Made by a program: the position numbers and the translations under genes. The notes below the pieces were generated by a model that had not been told where the DNA came from, did not search any database, and saw only the letters and a program-made list of their open reading frames with translations. A stretch of DNA of 64,000 nucleotides from Candidatus Melainabacteria bacterium (GTDB taxonomy: Bacteria; Cyanobacteriota; Vampirovibrionia; Obscuribacterales; Obscuribacteraceae), in NCBI GenBank assembly GCA_016716405.1, contig JADJWK010000002.1, forward strand, positions 1 through 64,000. Direction: 5' to 3'. Shown here in pieces: positions 22,006 through 30,245 of the stretch (position 1 is the first letter of the stretch; each line of letters starts with the position of its first letter).

Positions 22006-23952
22006 ATGACCAGTAGCGGCGCCAGGGTCTACGATTCAGCCATGCCGGAGTCCGACGCAGTGGTCAGGGCGGAGGGGCTGCGCAAGTCCTATGGCGCTTT
22101 CGATGCTGTCAAGGCAGTGGATCTCGAGATCCGCTCCGGCGAGATCTTCGGTCTGATCGGGCCGGACGGTGCCGGGAAGACCTCGATCTTTCATATCATG
22201 GGCGGTGTCATGAAGTGGAGCGGTGGCGAAATCGAGGTCCTCGGCAAGAGCCCATCCGAGGCAAGACCACAGATCGGCTATCTTACCCAGCAATTCTCTC
22301 TCTATCTCGATCTGAGCGTCGAGGAGAATATCCGGTACTCTGCCTCTCTTCGCAATGTCAGGCAGGACGAATACAGGGAGCGTACCGACGACCTGCTCCG
22401 CCTCATGGACCTGCGTCGTTTCAAGAGCCGGCTTGCCGGCAATCTGTCCGGGGGGATGAAACAGAAGCTGGCTCTCTGCTGCTCCCTGGTGGCGAGACCG
22501 GAGCTCCTGCTTCTCGATGAGCCGACAACCGGTGTCGATCCTGTGAGCCGCCGGGAGTTCTGGGATATTCTTGCCACCGTCGCCGCCGAGGGCGTCACCA
22601 TTGCCGTGGCCACGCCTTATCTTGATGAGGCGGAGCGCTGCAACCGCATCGCCCTTATATACGAGGGTCGAATCAAGCAGACCGGTACTCCCGACGAACT
22701 CAAAGACTCCCTTCACCTGGAGCGTCTCGAGGTTCGCGCCGGGCGTCATGCGGAGCTTGCCGGCATCCTCGAGAAGGAGCCTCGGGACATGATCTCGGAT
22801 GTCCAGCAATTCGGCGATCGTCTCGATATCCTGGTTGCCGATCCTGTCTCGGCAGAGTCTCTGGTCACCGGCATTGGCGAGCGTCTCGGTATTGCTATCG
22901 ATGTCTCCCGCCAGAGACCGACCCTGGAGAATGTTTTCGTGCACAGCCTGCGCAAAGAAGGCGACGAGGAGGAGATGCCCGCCTTCGACTTCCAGCGGGC
23001 GAGCCGGGAGAGAACCGGCGAGACGGCCATCGTCGCCCGGCAGATGTCCAGGCGGTTCGGAGACTTCTGGGCCGTCAAAGGGGTTTCCATCGAGGTGGGC
23101 TATGGGGAGATCTTCGGTCTTCTCGGCGCCAACGGCGCAGGCAAGACCACGACTATCAAGATGCTCTGTGGTCTTATCGGTGTCACCAGGGGCGAGATGG
23201 AGCTCTGCGGTCAGAGGGGCAATTTGAGGAGCTCCGGCCTGAGAGGCCGTCTCGGCTATATGAGCCAGAAGTTCACCCTCTATGACGACCTCACTGTTTT
23301 GGAGAACATGGAGTTCTATTGCGGTGTCTATGGAATCAGCCCTCATCTGCGGGCTCGCCGCATCGCCTGGGCTCTGGAGAGTTGCGGACTGTCCGGCCAG
23401 GAGAGCCTCATTACCGGCAAGCTGCCGGGAGGCTGGAAGCAGCGTCTGGCTTTTGGTGCCTGTGTCATGCACGAGCCCGAAGTGCTTTTCCTCGACGAGC
23501 CCACCTCAGGAGTCGATCCCCTGGCACGTCGTCAGCTCTGGGACCTGATCAGGACCTTCGCTCGCAACGGTACTGCTGTTCTTGTCACCACGCACTTTCT
23601 TGAAGAAGCCGAGCACTGCCACCGAATGGCCTTCATGGCTGGTGGCGAAGTGGTGGCTCAGGGCTCTCCCGGCGAGATCAAAGCGGAGCAGCCCGGCCAG
23701 CTCATCGAGTTGCGCGCTCAGCCGATTCAAGCAGCTTACCTGGCTCTCAAAGATAGATTCGAGTCCTGGCGGGTTTCCATATTCGCCGATCGTATCCACC
23801 TTGTGGCCCTTAGCGGAGATGATCTGGAAAGGGCATCGCAGATCGTCACCGCTGCCGGTGCGAGAATCAGCAGCCACCGCCAGATCCCATTTTCGCTCGA
23901 GGATTCATTCATAGGCATCGTCGAGAGAGCCCAGATGGAGGTGGTGAGATGA
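22006..23952 (+). CDS. ABC ATPase with two fused nucleotide-binding domains (YbhF-like)
   Basis: A 648-residue protein carrying two ABC domains. The first (about 20-235) has GPDGAGKTS, signature LSGGMKQK and Walker B LLLLDEPT. The second (about 335-560) has GANGAGKTT, Walker B VLFLDEPT, a conserved H-loop TTHF, and an altered signature LPGGWKQR. In the first domain the H-loop His is replaced (ATPYLDEAE), so that ATP site may be weak. A start at 22042 (MPESDAVVRAEG) is also possible. The stop overlaps the first permease start (ATGA). Together with the two permeases it forms a YbhFSR-type exporter. Confidence 0.9.
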   Translation: MTSSGARVYDSAMPESDAVVRAEGLRKSYGAFDAVKAVDLEIRSGEIFGLIGPDGAGKTSIFHIMGGVMKWSGGEIEVLGKSPSEARPQIGYLTQQFSLYLDLSVEENIRYSASLRNVRQDEYRERTDDLLRLMDLRRFKSRLAGNLSGGMKQKLALCCSLVARPELLLLDEPTTGVDPVSRREFWDILATVAAEGVTIAVATPYLDEAERCNRIALIYEGRIKQTGTPDELKDSLHLERLEVRAGRHAELAGILEKEPRDMISDVQQFGDRLDILVADPVSAESLVTGIGERLGIAIDVSRQRPTLENVFVHSLRKEGDEEEMPAFDFQRASRERTGETAIVARQMSRRFGDFWAVKGVSIEVGYGEIFGLLGANGAGKTTTIKMLCGLIGVTRGEMELCGQRGNLRSSGLRGRLGYMSQKFTLYDDLTVLENMEFYCGVYGISPHLRARRIAWALESCGLSGQESLITGKLPGGWKQRLAFGACVMHEPEVLFLDEPTSGVDPLARRQLWDLIRTFARNGTAVLVTTHFLEEAEHCHRMAFMAGGEVVAQGSPGEIKAEQPGQLIELRAQPIQAAYLALKDRFESWRVSIFADRIHLVALSGDDLERASQIVTAAGARISSHRQIPFSLEDSFIGIVERAQMEVVR

Positions 23953-25073
23953 GCGCCGCGCCCTGCGATTTTTCGCGGATATACTCCCAGTCCGTCAAGG
24001 AGCTGGCTCAATTCAGGCGCGATCCCATAACCGTCGGTCTCGCTTTCTTGCTTCCTCTGATCGCGCTATTCCTCTACGGCTATGCCACCAGGCTCGAGGT
24101 CAAGGGGATGACGGTGGCCGTGATCAATCACGATCAGGGCAAGCTCAGCCGCGACTATATAGACCGGCTCTTCTCCAGCAATCAGATGATCCCCTCCGGT
24201 TGGACGGGCAAAAGTCCCATCGAGCCCCTGGACCGGGGTCTGGCTCGGGCCACGGTGATTATTCCGCCGGAGTTCTCCAGAGATATCAAAGCCGGTAGAC
24301 AGGCCACGGTCCAGGCCATAGTCGATGCCACCGACGTCAATAATGCCCGGGTGATCAAGAACGGTATCATCGGCACCACCAATTTCTTCATGGAGTCGGA
24401 AGGGCTCAATAGGTCGAGCAAGATCCTCGAGCCGCATATCAGGCTCTGGTTCAATCCCGGGCGGGAAGAGGCTCTCTATATAGTGCCTGGCACCGTCGCC
24501 CTGGTGCTCTGGGTGTTTCCATCCCTGCTCGCCTCCCTCTCTCTTGCCAGGGAAAAGGAGCAGGGAACCATTCTCCAGCTCTACGCCTCTTCCATGACGG
24601 CCTTCGAGCTCATCGCAGGCAAGCTTCTGGCCTATCTCACCATAGCCCTCTGCGAGGCCGCCGTGGTGCTGCTCGCCTCCTTCATATTTTTCGGTATCCG
24701 ATTCGTTGGAAGCCCGGTGACCTTTTTTGTCGATCTGGTTCTGTTTGCAGCCTGCGCGGTCAATTTCGGTCTCCTGGCCGGAGCGGTGGCCGCCAATCAG
24801 AACGCTGCTGTGCAGATAGTCGCCACTGTCGGCTTTACTACTACGCTTCTGCTGTCGGGTTTCATCTATCCGGTGCGCAATATCGCCTACCCCCTTTCGC
24901 TTATATCTAATGTAGTGCCGGCTCGTTATTTCATCGAGTCCTGCCGCGACTCATTCGTCAGGGGACCGGAGCCTTTCAGCCACTGGTATATTCCCGTGGC
25001 TCTGCTCACTGCGAACGTCGTCCTTCTCAGGCTGTCATCGAAGAAGATGTCGGCGATGCAGTTGCGGGGCTAG
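23949..25073 (+). CDS. ABC-2 exporter permease (YbhS-like)
   Basis: A 374-residue ABC-2 membrane protein with one N-terminal membrane helix (about 28-47), a large extracytoplasmic domain (VAVINHDQGKLSRDYIDRLF and on) and five helices in the C-terminal half. A family-type segment LSLAREKEQGTILQLYASSM lies before the third helix. Its start overlaps the stop of the ATPase gene by four bases, so translation is coupled. It should pair with the permease at 25076 to form the channel of the efflux pump. Confidence 0.9.
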   Translation: MSAAPCDFSRIYSQSVKELAQFRRDPITVGLAFLLPLIALFLYGYATRLEVKGMTVAVINHDQGKLSRDYIDRLFSSNQMIPSGWTGKSPIEPLDRGLARATVIIPPEFSRDIKAGRQATVQAIVDATDVNNARVIKNGIIGTTNFFMESEGLNRSSKILEPHIRLWFNPGREEALYIVPGTVALVLWVFPSLLASLSLAREKEQGTILQLYASSMTAFELIAGKLLAYLTIALCEAAVVLLASFIFFGIRFVGSPVTFFVDLVLFAACAVNFGLLAGAVAANQNAAVQIVATVGFTTTLLLSGFIYPVRNIAYPLSLISNVVPARYFIESCRDSFVRGPEPFSHWYIPVALLTANVVLLRLSSKKMSAMQLRG

Positions 25074-25075
25074 CC

Positions 25076-26200
25076 ATGACACCAGGCAAGGTTATACTCC
25101 AGACCCGACTCTTCTCCCTGATCATCAAGGAGTTTCACCAGATCCTGCGTGACAAGCAGCTTGTATCGTTGCTCGTCGTACCTCCGGTTTTGCAGCTCAT
25201 GCTCTATGGGTTCGCCCTGAGTCCCGAGGTCAAGCATATGCGTATGTCGGTGATTGACCTCTCCGGCACGCCGTTCAGCCGGGAGCTCACCGCCGGTGTC
25301 GTCAATAACGATGTTTTCGATCTCGGCAAACGGGCAAACTCCATTTCCGAGCTATCGAGGCAGGTTTCTCAGGGCGAGATCGATCTGGGAATGGTGATAC
25401 CGCCGGATGCCTCCCGGCTCTTCAAAGCCGGCAAGCCGGTGCCGTTGCAGGTCCTGGTCGATGGTGTCGACGCCAATACCGCGGGCATCGCCCAGGGCTA
25501 TGTCACCCAGATACTGCAGGAGCTCGGCCGGAGTCTCAAAGGTGCCGGCCGGGAGCCTCCAGTCAAACCACAGGTGACTTTTCTCTACAATCCCGGGCTC
25601 ACCGAGTCCTGGTTTTTCATACCGGGAGTGATGGCGCTGGTTATCGTCATATCAGGGACCCTGGTATCATCGGTCTCGGTCATCCGGGAGAAAGACACCG
25701 GCACCCTGGAGCAGCTTCTCATGACTCCGGCCGAGCCCATGGAGATCCTGGCTGCGAAAGTGGTGCCTCTGGTCATGCTTTTGATGGGATCGGTGCTCCT
25801 CTGTCTCGGTCTGGCGCTTGCGGTTTTCGATGTTCCTCTGCGCGGAAGCTTCCTCCTCTTCATGGGAGTCTCGATTCTCGCCATATTCGTGGCAGTCTCA
25901 ATCGGCATGGCACTTGCCACTTTCAGCGGCAACCAGCGCCAGGCTCTGCTCACCTCATTCTTCATCAATCTGCCGGTCATCCAGCTCTCCGGTGCCATCG
26001 CGCCTATCGAGAGCATGCCGGATCTGTGCCGGGATCTTTCTTATCTGGATCCATTGCGATACTACGTCAGCTCTCTAAGAGCGATCCTGTTGCGCGGGGT
26101 CGGTCTCGAGAGTATCTGGCCGGAGGTTCTCGCCCTGGCGTTCTTTGCTGTCGCGCTCTTCACATTGAGCGCCAGCAAATTCAGGAAACAACTTCAATGA
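25076..26200 (+). CDS. ABC-2 exporter permease (YbhR-like)
   Basis: A 374-residue paralogue of the preceding permease with the same layout: one N-terminal helix (LVSLLVVPPVLQLMLYGFAL), an extracytoplasmic domain, and five helices. The conserved stretch SVSVIREKDTGTLEQLLMTP precedes the helix bundle. It lies two bases after the previous stop. Substrate range in the YbhFSR group includes cations and some antibiotics in E. coli; nothing in this sequence fixes the substrate. Confidence 0.9.
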   Translation: MTPGKVILQTRLFSLIIKEFHQILRDKQLVSLLVVPPVLQLMLYGFALSPEVKHMRMSVIDLSGTPFSRELTAGVVNNDVFDLGKRANSISELSRQVSQGEIDLGMVIPPDASRLFKAGKPVPLQVLVDGVDANTAGIAQGYVTQILQELGRSLKGAGREPPVKPQVTFLYNPGLTESWFFIPGVMALVIVISGTLVSSVSVIREKDTGTLEQLLMTPAEPMEILAAKVVPLVMLLMGSVLLCLGLALAVFDVPLRGSFLLFMGVSILAIFVAVSIGMALATFSGNQRQALLTSFFINLPVIQLSGAIAPIESMPDLCRDLSYLDPLRYYVSSLRAILLRGVGLESIWPEVLALAFFAVALFTLSASKFRKQLQ

Positions 26201-26213
26201 TCAGGAGTGCCGT

Positions 26214-27902
26214 ATGAGACCCGTGCGATTGTCGAAGAGAAATGTAAGGCGAAGACCACGCCGGGTGGTTCTGGTGGCGCCTGCTCTCAGTCTGCTCGCA
26301 ATGATCTCCACGGTGGCGGGAGCGGCTATTGCTCAGGAATCTAGCGGTCCGCTGGACTCTTCTCTGCGGGGACCGATCGATCTCAATAGGCCCACGGAGC
26401 CGGTAGAGAGCGTGCCAGTGGATGTCTCCAACGACACCGATGCGTTCGATCCGGACCAGCTCCAGCTCACCCGGCCTGAGTTGAGCGGGCTGATTACCAT
26501 CAGCGATCGCCTCAGCCCCCTCAATCTCGATGCCACCGCGCCTTCCATGGTCAGCCTCGAAGACGTGCTCAAGACCTGTCTGGAGCGCAATCTCGACATA
26601 GGCATAGCCAGCACCGATCGAAGCGTCCAGGGCTGGAAATATCTGGCTTCCGCGGGCAGATTTCTCCCGGTGGTCAAGCTTGCCTACAACTACAATTATC
26701 TGAAGGGAACTCTCAATCTTCCCATCGGGCAGTCACCCGATCCGCTGCGGTTCAATAATCCTTTTATCCTGTCGAGCGCAGGGTTCACTTATTACGGCTA
26801 CCGGGGCGGCAGTGTCTTGTTCGGCGCTCTGAAAGAGCGCAATATGTACAGAGCCAGCCGGGAAGGAGAGAAGCAGACCATCGACGATGCTCTCAGAGAC
26901 GCTTACGAGAAGTATTACCGTCTTCTCCTGGAAGAATCGGTCCTGCGTATCAGAATCAAGGCTGTGGAAGTATCAGAGGAGCAGGTCAGGCTCAATCGAG
27001 AGCTCTTCGAAGCCGGCTCCGCGACCCAGCTCGATGTCATGCAAGCCGAGACCCAGCTTTCCAGGGATCGGCAAAATCTCATCGACCAGCAGGTTAAACG
27101 CCGCCAGGTGGCTATCGAATTGGCGGACTTTCTCAATCTTCCTCAAGATCTCGACCTGATGCCCGACAGTCTCGCCCTCAGGAAATGCGAGCTGGTCGAT
27201 GAGCGCACCGATGTCGGTAAGCTCATCGGCAGGGCCATGACCGGTAGACCGATTCTCAAGCAGAGGGAGCAAGAGCGTCTGGCTGCCCGCAAAGAGATCG
27301 TGATCGCCTCAGCGCCTCTGCAGCCGTCCTTGAAAATGGACGGCAATGTCTATGGTATCGGGGAGACTCTGAGCAGCCAGACTCAGACCGTGCTGGGGAG
27401 CATACCGGTGGTGTCGCCGAGCGGTAGCGTCGGCAGCGTTCCGCAAGTGCGCCAGGTGAATCGTCAGATCTCGGCTCTTTATCAACTTGGTGTCTCCGTC
27501 AACTGGAACTTCGAGGGTCTGGGCACCACCGACATGGCATTGACCCAGGCTGCCAGGGTCAATGCCCGGGCCGCGCAATTGAAACAGACAAAAGAAGTGA
27601 ACCGGGTCATCAATCAGGTCCGCCAGTCTTTTCTCAATATTCTGCGCACCGACCGCCAGATCGAAGAAGCCCTCACCCAGCTGAGGGCGGCCAGAGAAGA
27701 GATCAAACTCGCCCGGCTGCGCTACGAGAACGGGCTTGGAAAAAATATCGACATACTGAAGGCTCAGCAGGACTATACCGATGCTTTGATTCGCAAGGCT
27801 ACCGCCATCGTCGATTACAATATCGCCCAGGCGAGCCTGCTCAGAGATACAGGTATCATCAGCGTTTCCGCCCTCACCACCAGGAGCCCCCTGAAGTTTT
27901 AG
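26214..27902 (+). CDS. TolC-family outer membrane efflux protein
   Basis: A 562-residue protein with a signal peptide (VVLVAPALSLLAMISTVAGA) and two outer-membrane efflux repeats. Typical segments are LEDVLKTCLERNLDIGIA near 110, then the ELFEAGSATQLDVMQAETQL helix, and LARLRYENGLGKNIDILKAQ near the C terminus. It would form the outer-membrane duct for the adaptor and permeases in the same operon. AGGAG lies upstream of the ATG. A family member of 560 residues is slightly long because of about 90 polar residues between signal peptide and barrel. No clear terminator follows in the 220 bases before the convergent gene. Confidence 0.9.
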   Translation: MRPVRLSKRNVRRRPRRVVLVAPALSLLAMISTVAGAAIAQESSGPLDSSLRGPIDLNRPTEPVESVPVDVSNDTDAFDPDQLQLTRPELSGLITISDRLSPLNLDATAPSMVSLEDVLKTCLERNLDIGIASTDRSVQGWKYLASAGRFLPVVKLAYNYNYLKGTLNLPIGQSPDPLRFNNPFILSSAGFTYYGYRGGSVLFGALKERNMYRASREGEKQTIDDALRDAYEKYYRLLLEESVLRIRIKAVEVSEEQVRLNRELFEAGSATQLDVMQAETQLSRDRQNLIDQQVKRRQVAIELADFLNLPQDLDLMPDSLALRKCELVDERTDVGKLIGRAMTGRPILKQREQERLAARKEIVIASAPLQPSLKMDGNVYGIGETLSSQTQTVLGSIPVVSPSGSVGSVPQVRQVNRQISALYQLGVSVNWNFEGLGTTDMALTQAARVNARAAQLKQTKEVNRVINQVRQSFLNILRTDRQIEEALTQLRAAREEIKLARLRYENGLGKNIDILKAQQDYTDALIRKATAIVDYNIAQASLLRDTGIISVSALTTRSPLKF

Positions 27903-28122
27903 AGAGGGTTGAAAGAGAGGGGGATATGTCTTTTTCAAAGAGAAGAAATTCGTTTGCAGTAGTAATGAACTTTTGTAAAATCAGGGTTTCGGGGATTTTT
28001 CGTTTTTCAAACCCTGCCACCACAAGTGGTTTGAGTGTCAAGCTGAATTAATAAACCGCTTTACACATGTTGCATTAAACCGATCGCTTCTCCAAAAAAG
28101 GATCTTGCCCCGAGTCGGCGAT

Positions 28123-29442
28123 TTACCACTTGTACTCTTTCACCTGACCCTCTTGCCGGGTCTGCTGCTGTTGCCGGTGCTGCTGACCGGGAGGCGGACC
28201 GTAGCCGCCCTGACCGGGAGGAGGACCGTAGCCGCCCTGACCGGGAGGAGGACCGTAGCCGCCCTGACCGGGAGGCGGACCGTAGCCGCCCTGACCGGGA
28301 GGAGGACCGTAGCCGCCCTGACCGGGAGGAGGACCGTAGCCGCCCTGACCGGGAGGAGGACCGTAGCCGCCCTGACCGGGAGGAGGACCGTAGCCGCCCT
28401 GACCGGGAGGAGGACCGTAGCCGCCCCTACCGGGAGGAGGACCGTAGCCGCCCTGACCGGGAGGACCGGAACCCGGTCTCCCGCCTGGTCCGCCCTGCCC
28501 CGGATGCGGTGGCAGACCGGAGTGTTTGAAAGTCGAGTCTGGCTGACCTTTCAGATTTCGTGCGATAAACGGGAACTGATCGGTAACGTAATAGTGATAA
28601 GTCCCTCCCGGGTACTCAGGCGTCACGCCGAATCTGCCATTGGACTGGTCGAGGTCGCCGGCCCTGGCGATATACTCGAAGTCCTGCATGAATGTGCCGT
28701 CATAGGCTCCTCCGGGTCCGTCCGGTCGAGTGCCTTTCTTGAGGCGATAGCTGCTGGCCATCTTCTTGATTCCCTTCTTCGGATTCTTCGCATCGACATA
28801 GCCATAAGGCCCATAGATCGGGAAGCCGTCGGCGGCGTAGCCCACCAGAATCACGCCGGGCTTGCCTCTGGATAGACGTTGCCAGAGATCGGTGGGCAGA
28901 CCGTGATAGTGATAAGTCCCATCCGGCTGCACATGAGCGTTGTTCTCGTCGCAGCCCAGATCGAGCTTGCCGGTGAGGGCTTCATATCGCCAGCTTTTCG
29001 ATCTCGGATTACCGTCCCAGGTCTCGCCGGTGGACGGATCGAAGGGAATGCCGTTGACCGCCACGCCGATCAAGACTGGAAAGAACTTGCCTTCAGGGTA
29101 AACGATCTTGGGATTCAGGGGGACCCGGTAGCTGTGCTTGACGGGCTGAATAGCATTGGGGTTATGCGCATTGGGAAAGGTTCCCACAGGGTGGTCAGGG
29201 ACGCCGTTTGACTGGATGTAGCGATAGCCGCCCTGGACCGAGATTTTAACCAGACTATCCGGAAGGTTGGCCGATGGTCTGTAGGAGATGAGCTTCTTAT
29301 TGTTTGCGCTGCCGTCGCTGTGCTGGTGAGCATCGCCACTGGTATCAGAATGATGATGCTGGTGGTGCGGATGCGCCAGGCAGGCACCAGTCGCTGCTGC
29401 AAGAGCTGTAAGACCGGATACGATAGTTTTTAGTTTTTTCAT
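28123..29442 (-). CDS. secreted YHYH-domain protein with a Gly-Tyr-Pro repeat tail
   Basis: A protein of about 439 residues with a signal peptide (LKTIVSGLTALAAATGACLA), a His-rich stretch (HPHHQHHHSD) and a YHYH domain, recognised by GTYHYHGLP and later GGTYHYYVTD. The last 130 residues are ten near-identical copies of GGYGPPPGQ, ending QQHRQQQQ. YHYH proteins are secreted and of unknown function; His clusters suggest metal binding. The tail resembles low-complexity adhesive or phase-separating repeats. I chose the ATG at 29442, which starts the signal peptide; an ATG at 29478 would add twelve residues. It is divergent from the methyltransferase. Confidence 0.85.
   Translation of the reverse strand: MKKLKTIVSGLTALAAATGACLAHPHHQHHHSDTSGDAHQHSDGSANNKKLISYRPSANLPDSLVKISVQGGYRYIQSNGVPDHPVGTFPNAHNPNAIQPVKHSYRVPLNPKIVYPEGKFFPVLIGVAVNGIPFDPSTGETWDGNPRSKSWRYEALTGKLDLGCDENNAHVQPDGTYHYHGLPTDLWQRLSRGKPGVILVGYAADGFPIYGPYGYVDAKNPKKGIKKMASSYRLKKGTRPDGPGGAYDGTFMQDFEYIARAGDLDQSNGRFGVTPEYPGGTYHYYVTDQFPFIARNLKGQPDSTFKHSGLPPHPGQGGPGGRPGSGPPGQGGYGPPPGRGGYGPPPGQGGYGPPPGQGGYGPPPGQGGYGPPPGQGGYGPPPGQGGYGPPPGQGGYGPPPGQGGYGPPPGQGGYGPPPGQQHRQQQQTRQEGQVKEYKW
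28190..28470. repeat. ten tandem 27-bp repeats encoding GGYGPPPGQ
   Basis: About ten copies of a 27-bp unit (core ggaccgtagccgccctgacc on the plus strand) follow each other with only single-base differences. Because the unit is a multiple of three, copy-number change keeps the frame. There are no spacers, so it is not a CRISPR array. Confidence 0.95.
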
Positions 29443-29509
29443 AGACCGGGACCGGATCGGAATTTGTAAAGAGCACATTGTACCTCATTGTCGGTAGAAT
29501 TTAGCCTTA

Positions 29510-30151
29510 ATGAATATCGCTGCTACTTACGACGAATGGGCGTCTTCCTACGACGAAGACCATAACAAGACCCGGGACCTCGACGGTCTTGCTATGAAGG
29601 AGCTGCTTTCGTCAAGCCATTTCAGCCATACGCTCGAGCTCGGCTGCGGCACGGGCAAGAATACGCTCCTGCTCGCTTCGCTTTCGGAGCGGGTCACCGC
29701 TCTCGATTTTTCAGCAGCGATGATCGAGCGAGCCCGGCAGAAAGTGACATCGGACAATGTCAGTTTTATTGAAGCCGATATCACCCGGACCTGGCCTCTG
29801 GAAAACGGACAGTTCGATTTCGTGGTCACCAATCTCGTCCTCGAGCATATCAGTAATCTCGAGCCGATTTTCGTCGAGGCACACAGGGTGCTTGTTCCCG
29901 GAGGCAATCTCCTGATCAGCGAGCTTCATCCTTTCAGGCAGTATCTGGGCTCTCAGGCGAATTTCAAGCGTTCCACCCCTGATTCGGAAGAGGGCGCGGT
30001 GAAAGTGGATGCGTTCACCCACAATATCAGTGAGTTCCTTGACCGGGCTCGCGACGCCGGCTTTTCGCTTCTTTCATTGCAAGAGTGGTGGCACGAGGAG
30101 GACGCCGGGCGTCCTCCCAGGCTGCTCACTCTCATGCTCGAAAAAATGTAG
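29510..30151 (+). CDS. class I SAM-dependent methyltransferase
   Basis: A 213-residue Rossmann-fold methyltransferase. Motif I is LELGCGTGKNT, the acidic residue after strand 2 lies in VTALDFSAAMIERAR, and the motif IV region is FDFVVTNLVLEHI. No membrane or extra domain is present, and the acceptor substrate cannot be told. A TAGAAT box lies nine bases before the ATG, so the leader would be at most a few bases. It is divergent from the YHYH gene and is followed by fumarase on the same strand. Confidence 0.85.
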   Translation: MNIAATYDEWASSYDEDHNKTRDLDGLAMKELLSSSHFSHTLELGCGTGKNTLLLASLSERVTALDFSAAMIERARQKVTSDNVSFIEADITRTWPLENGQFDFVVTNLVLEHISNLEPIFVEAHRVLVPGGNLLISELHPFRQYLGSQANFKRSTPDSEEGAVKVDAFTHNISEFLDRARDAGFSLLSLQEWWHEEDAGRPPRLLTLMLEKM

Positions 30152-30245
30152 TCCAGCGGTCTGCTAAACTATGGCGGGATGCGGCTCGGGGCCGCAGCCG
30201 ACAGGGGCTCTCTTGATTGCCAAGAGAATTCGCGAGGGTATTTCT

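Noticed and set aside
22036..23472. 478-codon minus-strand frame under the double ATPase, and similar long antisense frames at 15684-17132 and 20341-21534
   Set aside because: All lie opposite genes with clear motifs and have no recognisable protein features; GC-rich genes commonly give such shadows.
28190..28470. CRISPR-like array
   Set aside because: The 27-bp units follow one another directly with no unique spacers and lie inside a coding frame.
28105..28875. 256-codon plus-strand frame with TGRRTVAAL repeats
   Set aside because: It is the antisense reading of the GGYGPPPGQ repeats of the YHYH gene.
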